Assembly: GCF_016906535.1 (NCBI RefSeq)
Contig: NC_057373.1
Span: 3,224,001-3,288,000 of the forward strand
From: Rhizoctonia solani
Taxonomy: Eukaryota; Basidiomycota; Agaricomycetes; Cantharellales; Ceratobasidiaceae
Length of the DNA stretch: 64,000 bases
Direction of reading: 5' to 3'
The notes under the pieces: generated by a model
Seen by the model: the letters and a program-made list of their open reading frames with translations, nothing else
Told to the model about the DNA's origin: nothing
Databases searched by the model: none
Made by a program: the position numbers and the translations under genes
Part shown: positions 10,708-22,400 of the stretch, piece by piece
Numbering within the stretch: the stretch's first letter is position 1
Layout of the letters: each line of letters begins with the position of its first letter

Positions 10708-13700
10708 GTGAGCATAAAAGCGATTCTGAAGCACTTTCTCCATCGACTCACAATCGTACGCGTGCCCGTAGCTTATGAAGCCCTGCTTCAGCTAGGAGCT
10801 TATCATTTTAGTCAATATCGGCACTCCAAGAAACTCGAAGATATCCATAAAACAATTGAGTATGGAACTCGCGCACTCGATCTGACTCCCCAAGATCATC
10901 CAGATTTGCCACGCCGCCATGCTGCGCTAGGCATGTCATATGCCCATCGATATCAACGACTTGGTGATACCAACGATCTCGAGAAAGCACTTGAATGCAA
11001 ACATCGGGCCCTCGCACTCACTCCTGACGGTCACCCAGATTTACCGCGCCATTACGCTGCATTGGGCGTATCATACACGGATCAATACCGACACTTTGGT
11101 AAACTCGCTGATCTTGAGAAAGCGATCGAATACGACTACCAAGCACTTGAACTTACTCCAGATGGCCACCCGGACTTGTCACGCCGCCATGCTGCACTCG
11201 GTGTGTCGTATACCGACCGATATCAACGTCTGAACGAAGTCGGCGACCTTGCGAAAGCAATCGAATTCAAGTCTCGAGCGCTTGCATTAACTCCCAGTGG
11301 CGACCCGGACTTGCCAGATCGACATGCAGCGCTAGGTGCTTCATATGCTGATCGATATAGGCATCTGAGCGAAGTCAGTGACCTTGAGAAAGCCATTGAA
11401 TACAAGTCACAGGCGCTCGCCTTGACTCCCAGTGGCCACCCATCCTTACCCGACCGGCATGCTACGTTGGGTGTGTCACATAGTGATCGATACCAACGCC
11501 TAGGGGAAATCTACGACCTCGAGAAGGCAATTCAATGCGACTCTTGCGCACTTGAACTCACCCCCGTCGATCACCTGACTTTGCCAGATCGGCATGCTGC
11601 GTTAGGCGTATCATACCGTGATCGACATCAACGCCTTGGTGAACTCGGTGACCTTGAGAAAGCACTCGAACATAATTCCCGGGCACTCTCATTAACCCCC
11701 GGCGATCATCCAGCCTTGCCAGGCCGATATGCTGCGCTGGGGGTTTCATACAGCGATCGATATAGACATCTAGGCGAACTGACAAATCTCGAGAAAGCAA
11801 TCGAATACAATGATCGTGCCCTTACACTCACTCCCGATAATCACCCCGACTTGCGGCGTCGCCATGCTGCAATGGGTGTCCTATATGCCGATCGATATAA
11901 ACGCTTAGGAGAGCTTGCCGATCTTGAGAAAGCAATCGAATACGACCGCCAGGCGCTTGTCCTAACTCCCGACGGCCATTCAAGCTTGCCAGATCGTCAT
12001 GCTGCACTAGGCGCATCACACGGCGACCGGTATCGACGCCTTGGCGAACTCGTTGACCTCGAGCAAGCAATCGAACGCAACCATCATGCACTCATGCTTA
12101 CTCCCGAAGGCCACCCGAACCTCCCAGACCGACATGCTAATTTAGGCGCGTCACACAACGACCGATATAAGCGCCTTGGTGAACTCAACGACCTTGACAA
12201 AGCAATCGAATGCGACTCTCAAGCGCTCGCATTGACCTCGGACGATCACCCAGACTTTCCGGCTCGATATGCTGCCCTGGGTGTCCTGTACACCGATCGA
12301 TATCGACACACGGGCGAAATCGCTGACGTTGAGAAAGCAATCGAAACCAAGTTCCAGGCGCTCACGCTTACTCCTAATGGTCACCCAGATTTGCAACGCC
12401 GTCATGCTGCGCTGGGTATATCATACATCGACCGATATCGGTGTCTGGGTCTAATCGCTGATCTCAATGACGCTATTGAATTCTTCACTGATGCGCTCAC
12501 ATTCACTCCCGAAGGACACTCTGATTTGTCAGACCGCCATGCTAATCTAGGGGTGTCGTATAGTGATCGGTATCGACGCCTGAGCGAGCTTACGGACCTC
12601 AAGAAGGCAATGGAACACCACTCTCGTGCGCTGAACCTCACCCCCTATGGCCACTCGCAATTGCCTTTAAGGCATTTTAATTTGGGTATATCTTGCCATC
12701 AACAATACCAGCAGACACACGATTCTTCCCACTTGAACAATTCACTCAGCTCCTTCCGTGAAGCTTCTCAACTATTGAACGGAGTACCGCGCGATGTGTT
12801 TGACAATGCTTTCCGCTGGGCAAACCTTGCGTCCAAACATAGCCACCTTGGATGCATTGAAGCCTTCCAAGCCACAATCGATCTTCTTCCTCATTTCATA
12901 TGGCTTGGCTCTACAACGACTCAACGATATCGTGATATATCATCCACCGAGAACCTAGCCGTGCGAGCTGCCTCTGCTGCCATCCTTTCGTGCAAATACG
13001 CACTGGCACTTGAATGGCTCGAACACGCACGATGTGTAGTTTGGAGCCAAAGCCTTATGCTTCGGTCTCCTGTGAATATACTTCAAGCCTCCCACCCGGA
13101 CCTTGCTACTCAACTTCAGTCGATTTCTCGGCAGCTACATCATGCGAATTCTCAGTCTTCATCATCTCATCCGGTCGTAGATGCTCCAGACCATCGCCAC
13201 CGTCTAGCCAGGGAGTACAATGATTTGGTAGCCCAGGCACGCAAGCTACCAGGATTCGAGGGTTTTCTTCTACCGACAAAGACCAGCGAGCTGATCGAGG
13301 CTGCTCGAAACGGACCCGTCGTGGTTATCAATTGCGAAGAAAATCATTGCGATGCACTCATAGTCATGCCTGGGAGTGGCGACATTACCCATGTTCCTCT
13401 TCCTAATTTCACTGGCACAAAAGCTCAGTACACTCGTATTGAAATGGAAAAGTCAATCAGGAGTAGGCAACCAAGTGAACGTGGCACGAAGCGCCGACCG
13501 GCACAAGAGGAAGAAGTTGATTTTGAAAAAATACTCGCAAGTCTCTGGTATGACATCGTGAAACCAGTGCTAGACTTCCTCGAATATACGGTACGTTCAA
13601 ATATTTGGACCAAATAAGATGTCGCTCATCATGTCACAGCATAAAACTGATGAAATCTCCAGAAAAATGCCGCATATAACATGGTGTCCAACTGGTGCAA

Positions 13701-14434
13701 TATCGTTCCTACCGCTGCACGCTGCCGGAGATTACGAACGACCACAATCAAGAGTGTTTGACTACGTGATATCTTCTTACACCCCCACCCTCACTGCTCT
13801 CCTCTCTTCGTCTTCTAGCACGCTGGATCGTGACTGTCGCGTACTAGTCATTGGCCAAGAGGCTACACCAGGTCATTAGCAGCTGCCAGGAACTACGAAG
13901 GAGCTCGAGTGTGTTGTAGGTCGCATACAAGACCGAGCGGGATACTTACAATTACTGGGAAGTCAAGCGACTACCACGGCCGTGCTCGATGCAATGGAAC
14001 ATCATGACTGGGTTCACCTCGCCTGCCACGCTCACCAAAACGTCCACGATCCAACTGACAGCGGATTCTTCCTGCACAACGGCACCCTGAACCTCGCGTC
14101 CATCAACCAGCGGTCGCTCAAGAACAAAGGCCTGGCCTTCCTCTCGGCTTGTCAGACCGCAACAGGCGATGAACAGTTACCTGACGAAGCGATACATCTC
14201 GCATCCGGTATGCTGACGGCTGGGTACTCGAGCGTTATTGCGACGATGTGGTCGGTTTATGACGATGATGCGCCGCTGGTAGCCGATAGGGTGTATGCGC
14301 AACTAATGAAAGATGGAAGGATTGGTAACGGAGAAGCAGGGAAAGCGCTACACAATGCACTCGGAGAACTGCGGGACAAGGTCGGAGAGAAGGAGTTTAG
14401 TCATTGGGTACCTTATATCCACATAGGCTCATAA
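10708..14434 (+). pseudogene. TPR-CHAT protein, 5'-truncated and with one internal stop
   Basis: Large protein with about 15 tandem 45-residue tetratricopeptide-like units (core HAALGVSYTDRY...LEKAIEY..ALALTP) followed by a C-terminal CHAT domain, a caspase-like peptidase fold. Exon 1 is 10708-13590; exon 2 begins at 13640 after a 49-nt GT-AG intron, in phase 0. CHAT blocks: MPHITWCPTG, FLPLHAAGDY, WVHLACHAH (catalytic His) and LSACQTATG (catalytic Cys). Two defects: there is no in-frame ATG before residue 76 (the first codon is GTG), and codon 13877-13879 is TAG, after which the same frame continues undisturbed to 14434. Removing the stop by splicing would need an atypical 39-nt intron that deletes a conserved strand. 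Proteins of this type are numerous in Agaricomycetes and are thought to act in programmed responses. I judge this copy broken, though a single sequencing error at the stop is possible. Confidence 0.75.
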
Positions 14435-15458
14435 GTAGGCGGGGATGAATGTGATCAAGGGCTTGAAAGATTCCTGAAGGCTGCGGTGGAATACGAAGTA
14501 GATAAAGAATACTATAGGATGTGATAAATGTATGAAATGCTACCTTACCGCCGTAAAATGGATAGAATTAAGATAGAAGGAGTGTATAACACATAGCACC
14601 TATCAAATCAATTTCGCACATGCATAACGCCATTATTCTAGTTCGTCAATCGTTCTAATTGGGATATTCTGGTTTGAATTTATCTAGGGAGAGAGGTAGC
14701 AACAAAGTTATGTAGTTATAAGTGATCACAAAGAGAGTGTACTACAGTAGAAGGATAGAACAAATTGCCCAATTGTTGTACAGTGAGCAAGTGAACATGA
14801 GGAGGGGTTGACTTGGATTTGAAATTTAATGCCACCTTAGGTAACATCCAGTGGCACACTACCACCCAGCCACCACCATTGTGGAAGAGGCTCAGAAAAT
14901 GTTTGCTATTATATCTTGGGTATCTTGCTGTGTAACTTGCTGAAATAATAATTTACAACTTTACAAGGTCTCCTTGCCCAGATCTGGTTCCCCAGAGTCT
15001 CAAACGTGAACTACTCACAGTCAGTAACTTGTCACCCTGGGAGTAAGCCTAAATGAAGTGAGAAAGCAGTTATGACTTCTGCACTACCCAAATCCCAGAG
15101 TTCAGCTGCTACAATAACAAACTTATGAATCCAGCCAACATACCAAGTAGTGCATATTGATACCTTAACACAAGGCAATGGCACTTGTGGGACAACCAGT
15201 TGGCTATGTTGCTTAACTCTCTAAATGATTCAGGTTGAATTCACTCCAAATAAATGGGACTTGGCTTGATAGGAGAGTTAACTCATTTATTTATGTGCTG
15301 CATACATGAATTTACTTCTGGTGTAGACAACTATATAAGAAAAGGTCCAAGATTCATGTCCAAAATTTGCCCCTACTTCTGCCCTTACCTTTCCCATATC
15401 CTTTATATTGTTTCTAGCAACCCTTACCTCCTCAATTACAACAATAAGTACACTTACA
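14435..15458. other. Spacer; left edge of the CpG-poor island
   Basis: No gene seen. From about 14,700 onward CpG dinucleotides almost vanish while TG and CA are common, which marks the start of the transposon-rich domain. Confidence 0.45.
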
Positions 15459-16664
15459 ATGCAAAGCAATAGAACAACCACACCCACCCTCCCCTATTAT
15501 TCCTCCCTTCCTACACATCAACATCAAGCTACCAGAAGCCCCTATCCTGTTGGCCAAAAGCCTATGGTCTCAACCATTCCTGGTCACAAGGCGTTTGAGC
15601 AGGTCAAGTTGGCCCTCTCAAGCTTCATGTTTGGCAGGGCCATGAAGACAAAACAGGCAGCAGTGGCCATTGGGGTCTCTGGCAGTCATGTACATGCACT
15701 TGGTGACCAATTGGTACCAATGTATACAAATAATATTCAAGCCAAAAATAGTAAGATAGTGAGTCATTACTGTTATCCCATCCTCTGCTGGTCTGTATTT
15801 CTTGATTGTTTACATTTAATACAGCCAGCACATGTCAGAGGGGGTTATATATCTGACGGTCAATTGGCACCAGAACACGCAAATAGCACTTGACAACATT
15901 TAGATGAGACTGTGAGTCTTCAGCTATCTGCCAATAATGGTTTATTTGGCTAGATTTCCTATGTTGATTTTGAGGAGTACCATGGATGGATGCAGGCAGC
16001 CAGGACCGGTGCCAACTTCCTATCCACTCTTCTCTGTTGCCCCAAGACACTCCCATCACACAACCCAACCAAGTCCTACCCTGATCTTGCTCATTTCATT
16101 ACCAGCGCCCTCTACAAAGCTTGCCTTCCATTGTGTGTGCATGAGTATGCACTCTACCTTATATGGCATCTCAGACTCCTCAATCCCAACTTTGCTCCAA
16201 AGCATGCACATGGCACCTACTTGACTGCACTTATGGTTGCATCCAAGCAATCTTATGACTGCAAGTACTCAATTGGCAATTGGGCTTCAATTGGTCAGAA
16301 TATCTTTGAGCCTTCACAGCTACAAGAAAACAAGTGGCAAATGTGCAAACATCTTGGTTGGAAGCTGCTTGTGCACCCAATGGATCTGGTCAAGATGACA
16401 TGGATGATTGAAATGAAATATGGCAACCTGACCAAAGATGCTCCTGTCTCAAGTCCAATTATGCATACAGAGTCAGATGTTGGTTTAAGCAGGATGTTCA
16501 CCACCTTGGTTGCATCTTTGCTCTTGGAACTTTTGTCATTGTCAAGCTGCAGCTTGAGCTCCCCTTGGTCTGGCTGGAGTGACAAAGTGCAATCAAATTC
16601 ATCCACCTTGACTCTGTGTACTTTTGATCTCACCTGTCCTCCAAATGTTTTGTTATGGATATGA
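15459..16664 (+). CDS. Cyclin-like (Pcl/PHO80-type) protein inside the repeat island
   Basis: The 3' part, about 15972-16664, encodes a cyclin box: ARTGANFLSTLL, SYPDLAHFITSALYKACL, ALYLIWHLRLLNP, LTALMVASKQSYD, NWASIGQNIF and MCKHLGWKLLV follow the order of fungal Pcl-type cyclins that activate Pho85-like kinases. Exon 1 (15459-15758, from ATG 15459) is Ser/Thr-rich and ends at a gtgagt donor. A middle exon near 15825-15895 and the third exon starting near 15966 are less certain. The product would be about 300-350 aa. The whole segment is almost free of CpG, unlike normal genes in this window, so it is probably an old copy or a gene carried by a mobile element. Function is doubtful. Confidence 0.5.
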
Positions 16665-17321
16665 CATTTCTTCATTAATCTGTACTTATTTTATTAATTA
16701 CACTAGTAATCTTGCAGTAAACAGATGAGATAAAGATGCAAACTAAGGTTTTCAAGGTCCCTCTATCCAATAGTGACCTTTGCAAAACCTATAAACCTCA
16801 GGAATACCCTCAATACGCAATGCCTTTTGCATATATGCTGTTTTCTCACTCATTTAAATATATATAAATTCAGCTGAGTAGATAAACAGTAACAAATAAT
16901 ATTTCTCTTGTTTGTAGTATTTATTATTCAAGATTCTATCTTGTGGCTACACACAGAAATATTCAGGGTCCCCCCTGTTGCATAGGCAAGTGCTCTGGCG
17001 CTTAATCAGCCCTTAAGCGCCAACGCACTAAATGCACCTTTTCTCCATCACCTGGGCATCCCACACTGCCAAATTGCTTGCGCCTAGGTGCGCTTGTTTG
17101 TGCGCTCCAGAACGCTGGGTCAAACTCCCAAAACAGACAACATTTGGCAGAGTTATGCCCCATTTACTGTAAGTACCCAATGCAGCAGTATCCTACCTTT
17201 GGGACTGTTTACTCCAAGGATGAAACACTTAGCCTTGGGACATCTAAGGACCCACACAGGTAAATACTGCCTTGGGTCAAACATTGCCTTGGGGCAAATA
17301 TTAGGATCTGTTGTTTGTTTA
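16665..17321. other. AT-rich, CpG-poor repeat-derived sequence
   Basis: No gene. It includes a 9-bp inverted repeat at 16997-17021 that resembles the inverted repeat in the U3 of the neighbouring LTRs, so an eroded relative may lie here. Confidence 0.4.
16997..17021. repeat. Inverted repeat GGCGCTTAA/TTAAGCGCC
   Basis: Perfect 9-bp arms (16997-17005 and 17013-17021) flank a 7-nt loop. The same GGCGCTTA...TAAGCGCC motif occurs in the U3 of every LTR copy downstream. Confidence 0.6.
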
Positions 17322-18490
17322 TGTCCTAGACGTCCTTAAGGGGTGTCAAGGAGGCAGGCGCTTACAGCCATATGGAACTAAGTAGAGGTTGCTTAAGGCA
17401 ACAAGCAAGCTACCTACAACAATGTCCAACTATACTATGGTGACCAAGCCTGTAAGGGCAATGGTGAACTAACTAAGTACAACTGAGAAGCTGCTTAAGG
17501 CAGTGGGAACTAGTAGGCTAAGTAGTTACTGGACTTAAGGTCCTTGTACAATGGGTGATGCAACAAGAGGTAATCAACCTGGGTGTTACCATGGTTGGTT
17601 GCCCTCCTTATATATTCTACAGGTGAGTTATTTACAAATATACTATATGCAATATCTAATCCAATAAGAACCCCGCTCTGCAGTTGGCCTTACTCATGCA
17701 TACGTGTCACTGATGTGTCATAATGACATCATAGGTGGAGGTGGCTACATATGCTGATTAAGCACAGATGGGGATGTGGCTCAGCGCTTATTTGTATGAT
17801 ATAAGTGCCAATGTCATGTGATCAAAAATGTAGTTGTCCTAGACATCTGTAAGGGGCGTCAAGGCAGCAGGCGCTTGTGGCCGTGTGTAACTAAGTAAAA
17901 CTGCTTAAGGCAGTGGGACTGCTACCTACAACAACTAACTATCTAAGCACAACAACCAAGGCCTTAGGGGCAATGGCAAACTAAGTAGCTACAATGAGAA
18001 AGTTGCTTAAGGCAACAAGTACAGGTGGTAGTGTCTAAGTGGTTACTGGCCTAAGGCCTTGTACAATAGGGGGATGCAACAAGAGGTAATTGACCTGGGT
18101 GTTACCATGGTTGGTTGGCCTCCTTATATATTACAGAGAGAGAGCAATTTACAAATACATCATATGCAAAACTGTATCAAATAAGAACCCTGCTCTGCAG
18201 TTGGTCTTACTCATGCATACATGTCACTGACGTGTCATGATGACATCATGGGTGGAGGTGGCTACATGTGCTGAATAAGCGCGGATGGGGACATGGCTTG
18301 GCGCTTAGCGTATGATATAAGCGCCAAGGTCACGTGATCAAAAATGTTGTCCATTCAACTTTGTTTAAATTCAAGAAAATTGGAATAAATCCTGTGGTAT
18401 TGATTGTGTCTACAACAGTAGTCCAATTGCCTTTGTTTAAAATTGAGAAAAATAGGAATAATTCCCCTTGGTATAATTGTGTCTACAACA
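17322..18490 (-). mobile_element. Solo LTR-1 (chromovirus family), interrupted by solo LTR-2
   Basis: LTR sequence at 17322-17834 and 18423-18490 (581 bp together) begins TGTCCTAGAC and ends GTCTACAACA on the plus strand. The flanking 5-bp duplication is gttta, at 17317-17321 and 18491-18495. There is no internal region, so it is a solo LTR left by LTR-LTR recombination. Orientation is taken from the full elements. It is CpG-poor. Confidence 0.85.
17835..18417 (-). mobile_element. Solo LTR-2, nested in LTR-1
   Basis: A complete 583-bp LTR with the same TGTC...GACA-type ends. Target duplication gtagt occurs at 17830-17834 and 18418-18422. The sequence on either side joins into an uninterrupted LTR-1, which proves the order of insertion. 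Confidence 0.87.
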
Positions 18491-18860
18491 GTTTACTATG
18501 TACCAAAGTATTGGCTCCCTCAAGTGTTTCAGTTGCCACATGTACCTCCTGTACCCCCTCTTGGTATCAATCATGTATATACTTGTTTGTGCACCTTCTC
18601 AGGGTATAAAAGGACCCTGTGAAGACGCTTCTAATGCATCCTACTTTTACTCTTATATATTGACATATACACACAAGCCTTTAACAGCTTATCTGTGCAT
18701 TTACTTTAGTGATTGACTCACTGTAAATAGCATAGGAGGTTATTTGGCGCACTAAGACCATAGGCCAGTCCCAACAGACACAGGGTAACCTATTAGTGTA
18801 CTTACTGCAACCCTGTGCCCCTTGACTGTCACAGTTGTTGAGTTCAACATTGAGTATAGT
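18491..18860. other. Possible older retroelement segment
   Basis: Contains a TATA-like gtataaaagg at about 18603 and, about 150 bp later, TTGGCGCACTAAGACC, which looks like a primer-binding site next to an LTR end. The same sequence resumes after element A at 32258. It may be an eroded element into which A inserted. Confidence 0.3.
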
Positions 18861-19432
18861 TGTCCTAGATGTCTGTAAGGATGTCAAGGGTGCAGGCGCT
18901 TACGGCTGTGTGGAATACAAGTGAGAACTGCTTAAGGCAGTGGTGTCTACCCTACAACATCTAACTAGCTAACTACAGTGTCCATGCGCTATAAGGCGGC
19001 AGCAAGCTACATATGTACAGCAAGGACAACGCTTAAGGCGTGTAACTAAGTGACTTGCTGGGCTGTAAGGCCCTTGTACAATGTGGGATGCAACAAGAGG
19101 TAATCAACCTGGGTGTTACCATGGTTGGTTGGCCTCCTTATATATTACAGAGAGAGAGCAATTTACAAATACATCATATGCAAAACTGTATCAAATAAGA
19201 ACCCTGCTCTGCAGTTGGTCTTACTCATGTGTACGTGTCACTGACATGTCATAATGATGTCATCAGGTGGAGGTGGCTATGTATGATGAGTAAGCATGGA
19301 TGGGGATGTGGCTTGGTGCTTAGCATATGATATAAGCGCCAAAGTCATGTGATTGAAAATGTTGTCCAAATGTCTTTGTTTAAATTTGAGAAAATGGGGA
19401 TAAATTCCCTGGTATCAAGTGTGTCTACAACA
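18861..19432 (-). repeat. 3' LTR of element A
   Basis: 572 bp, ends TG...CA. In element orientation U3 carries the GGCGCTTA inverted repeat and a TATATAAGG promoter. The self-priming segment is at 19098-19110. Confidence 0.85.
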
Positions 19433-22400
19433 CTGCCCCCCCTCTAAGGGCCTTCCTCTTCATCTCTTTTTCATAATTCTTTAAAATTTTTTCTGCGTTT
19501 TTCAGGTTCTCCCATGGTTCCCGGGTGTTCTCCTTGGACCCATATCCTTTCCATTTCACCCTGAAGTACCATTTCCTGTTTCTTTCCTCAGCGTCTGTTA
19601 TCCCTTTGACTTTGTATTCTTCTTCCCTGTCCACAGTGATTGGTGGTGGACAGTTTTTGAAGGCGCATTGCTTGTCCCTTCTGACCTTAGACAGTAATCC
19701 CACATAGAAGACATTGTGGATTCTCATGGTTGGCGGAAGTTCTAGACAATATGCCTGGTTGGAGATTTTCTTGATAACCTTGAACAGTCCCAGGCATTGT
19801 TCTGTCAGCTTGGGACTTAGGGTTTTGAGGTTGATATTTTTGGCGTCAAGCCAGACTTCTTCTCCAATCTCAAACTCTGTTGGGTTTCCTTCTTCTCTGG
19901 CCACCATTTGTTGTTTGGACTGCCAGAGGGCAGATTCCACTTCCTTCCATTGAGCTTCCATTGTCTGGGCAAGGTCATCCGCTTCTGGAACATCCATTGG
20001 TACATTGGATGGGGTTAAGGTAGGTTCCCACCCATACAAGGCCTTGAAAGGGGTCTTGCCTGTGCTACTGTGTATGGCATTGTTATAGGCAAACTCTGCC
20101 ATTGGGACCCACTTGGTCCAGTCCCTTTGATTGACCCCCAAGTAGGCCCTGAGGAAGTGTTCAATAGATGGGTTGGCTTGTTCTGTTTGCCCATTGCTCT
20201 GGGGGTGGTATGCCAAGGAGAAGTGGGGGTCTATCCCTAGTTGTTTGTACAGTGCTCTTAGGAACTTATTGTTAAAGACCCTGCCCCTATCCAAGATTGT
20301 TTTTTCAGGCATGCCATGTTGTTTCCAGACGTGTTCCAGGAATAACTCCGCTAATTCAGGGGCCTTGAGTTTCTTGGAGCATTTTACAAATATCCCATAC
20401 TTGGTAAAGCTGTCAATGATGACCAGGATTGAGTTGTAGTTCCTGTCCTTGGGAAGGTCTACTATCATGTCATATGATACATGTTGCCAGGGTCTAGCAG
20501 GGAGTTCAAGAGGCTGAGGTGGTATTGACGCATACTTGGGCTTTCTGATCCGTTGACATGTTTCACAAGAGTCCACGTGCCAGTATGTGTCAGCACGGAT
20601 TCCAGGCCAGTAGTAGTTCCTTGACACTAGTTCTAAGGTACATTGCCTCCCTGGGTGGCCTGCTAAGGGGCTGTTGTGGAAGATGCAGAGCAAGTCTGTT
20701 CTTAGCATGCCAATGTCTGGTACTACAATGCGTCCTTGGTAAAACAACAGCCCTGCCTCCATTTTGTAGTCCTTGAATGCGCGTTTGATGGAGGGCAGGG
20801 CCTTTGACTTGTTCTGTAGGAACTGCAGGATTTCTTCCAAGGATTCATCCTGGTCAAGGGATGATTCTATCTGGTGTTGTAGTTCCTTTTCCAGCAATAC
20901 TAGGGCAACATTGGCAAATACAGGTTCCAGTAGCATGGTTTGGTTGGCAGGAGGGATGTTGGCATGGTTGGCACAGCGTGAGAGGGTGTCTGGTTTCCCC
21001 AACTGCTTCCCTGGGCAATACACAATTTGGAAGTTATATCCAGCCAGCAATAGATGCCATCTAGCGTGGTGGTGGTTGAAAGTCCGGGATTCTTTCCAAT
21101 ACTCCAGGTTCCAATGGTCAGTAAAGACTGTGATGGGGTGTGCCATTCCCTCTAGGAAGATGCGCCAATACTCAAAGGAGCGGATAATTGCAAGAAGCTC
21201 CTTATTGTGAGTATTGTAGTTTTGCTCAGCTCCTTTGAATGATTCTGACAGGAACCCAAGCAGGTGTAGGCGGCCATCTTCCTGTTGCTGGCTGAGTATG
21301 GATCCTAGGGCAGCTCCCAACGCGTCCATTTCAAGGAAGTAAGGTTTTGTGGGGTTGGCATGACAAAGTACCGGAGCATTTGTGATTGCTTCTTTTAGGC
21401 CTTGGAAGGCTGCCTGCTCCTTTGTATCCCACTTCCAGGGTGTGTCCTTCTTGACTAGGTTATGTAACAGCCTAGCCATGTGGCTGAAGTTGGCAACAAA
21501 TTGTTGGAGGAAGTTAGCAAACCCTAGAAATGATTGGACCTCTTTGACCTTGGTGGGTGTTGGCCATTCTTGGACTGCCTGGATTTTGAGCTTATCCAGA
21601 CTAAAACCCTTATCCAATACAATTATTTGCAAGTATTCCACTGAGGTAATGTGAAAGGTACATTTGGAAGCCTTACAGAACAATTGATTTTCCATTAAAC
21701 ACTGTAGGACCTCATGGACGTGTTGGGTGTGAGTTGCGTCATCCTTTGAGTAGATCAGGATGTCATCAAGGTAGATGATGACGCATATGTCTAATAAGTC
21801 TTTGAACAGCTTGTTCATGAAATGTTGAAAGGCAGCAGGGGCATTTGTTAAGCCAAAAGTCATTACCAGAGATTTGTATAGTCTGTACTTGGTCCAAAAA
21901 GCTGTCTTCCATTCATCACCTTCTTTTACCCGGATGTTATTGTAACCCCATTGTAGGTCCAACTTAGTAAAGACTTTGGCACCACAGAGCTGGGCCATGA
22001 GGTTGTCTGGACAGGGTAGCAGATATACGTTTTTCTTAGTCTGGTTATTGAGACAACAGTAGTCAACTACTAGGCGGCAAGAACCATCCTTCTTGGGGAC
22101 AAACATGACAGGGGAACTGATGGATGATTTGCTGGGACAGATTTTCCCAGCCTTGAGTTCATCCCTGAGCCAGTCCTTGAGTGTGGCGGACTTGGCGTCA
22201 GTCATGCTATAGAGAGGGGAGTTCAGGGGGCCTTCCTCTGTGAGTTCAATGCTGATGTTGTAATGCCTGTGGGGAGGGAGCTTATTGAACTCTTCTTCTC
22301 CAAATACCTTGGCGTATTGATGGTACTTGGAGGGTACTCCTTCAAGAGGGTTTTTGTCAGCTTCCTCCTCTTTGGCAATTGCAATGTGTTCCGGTGGACT

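Noticed and set aside
11223..12641. Antisense and frame-shifted ORFs in the TPR array
   Set aside because: Shadows of the 135-bp periodic coding repeat.
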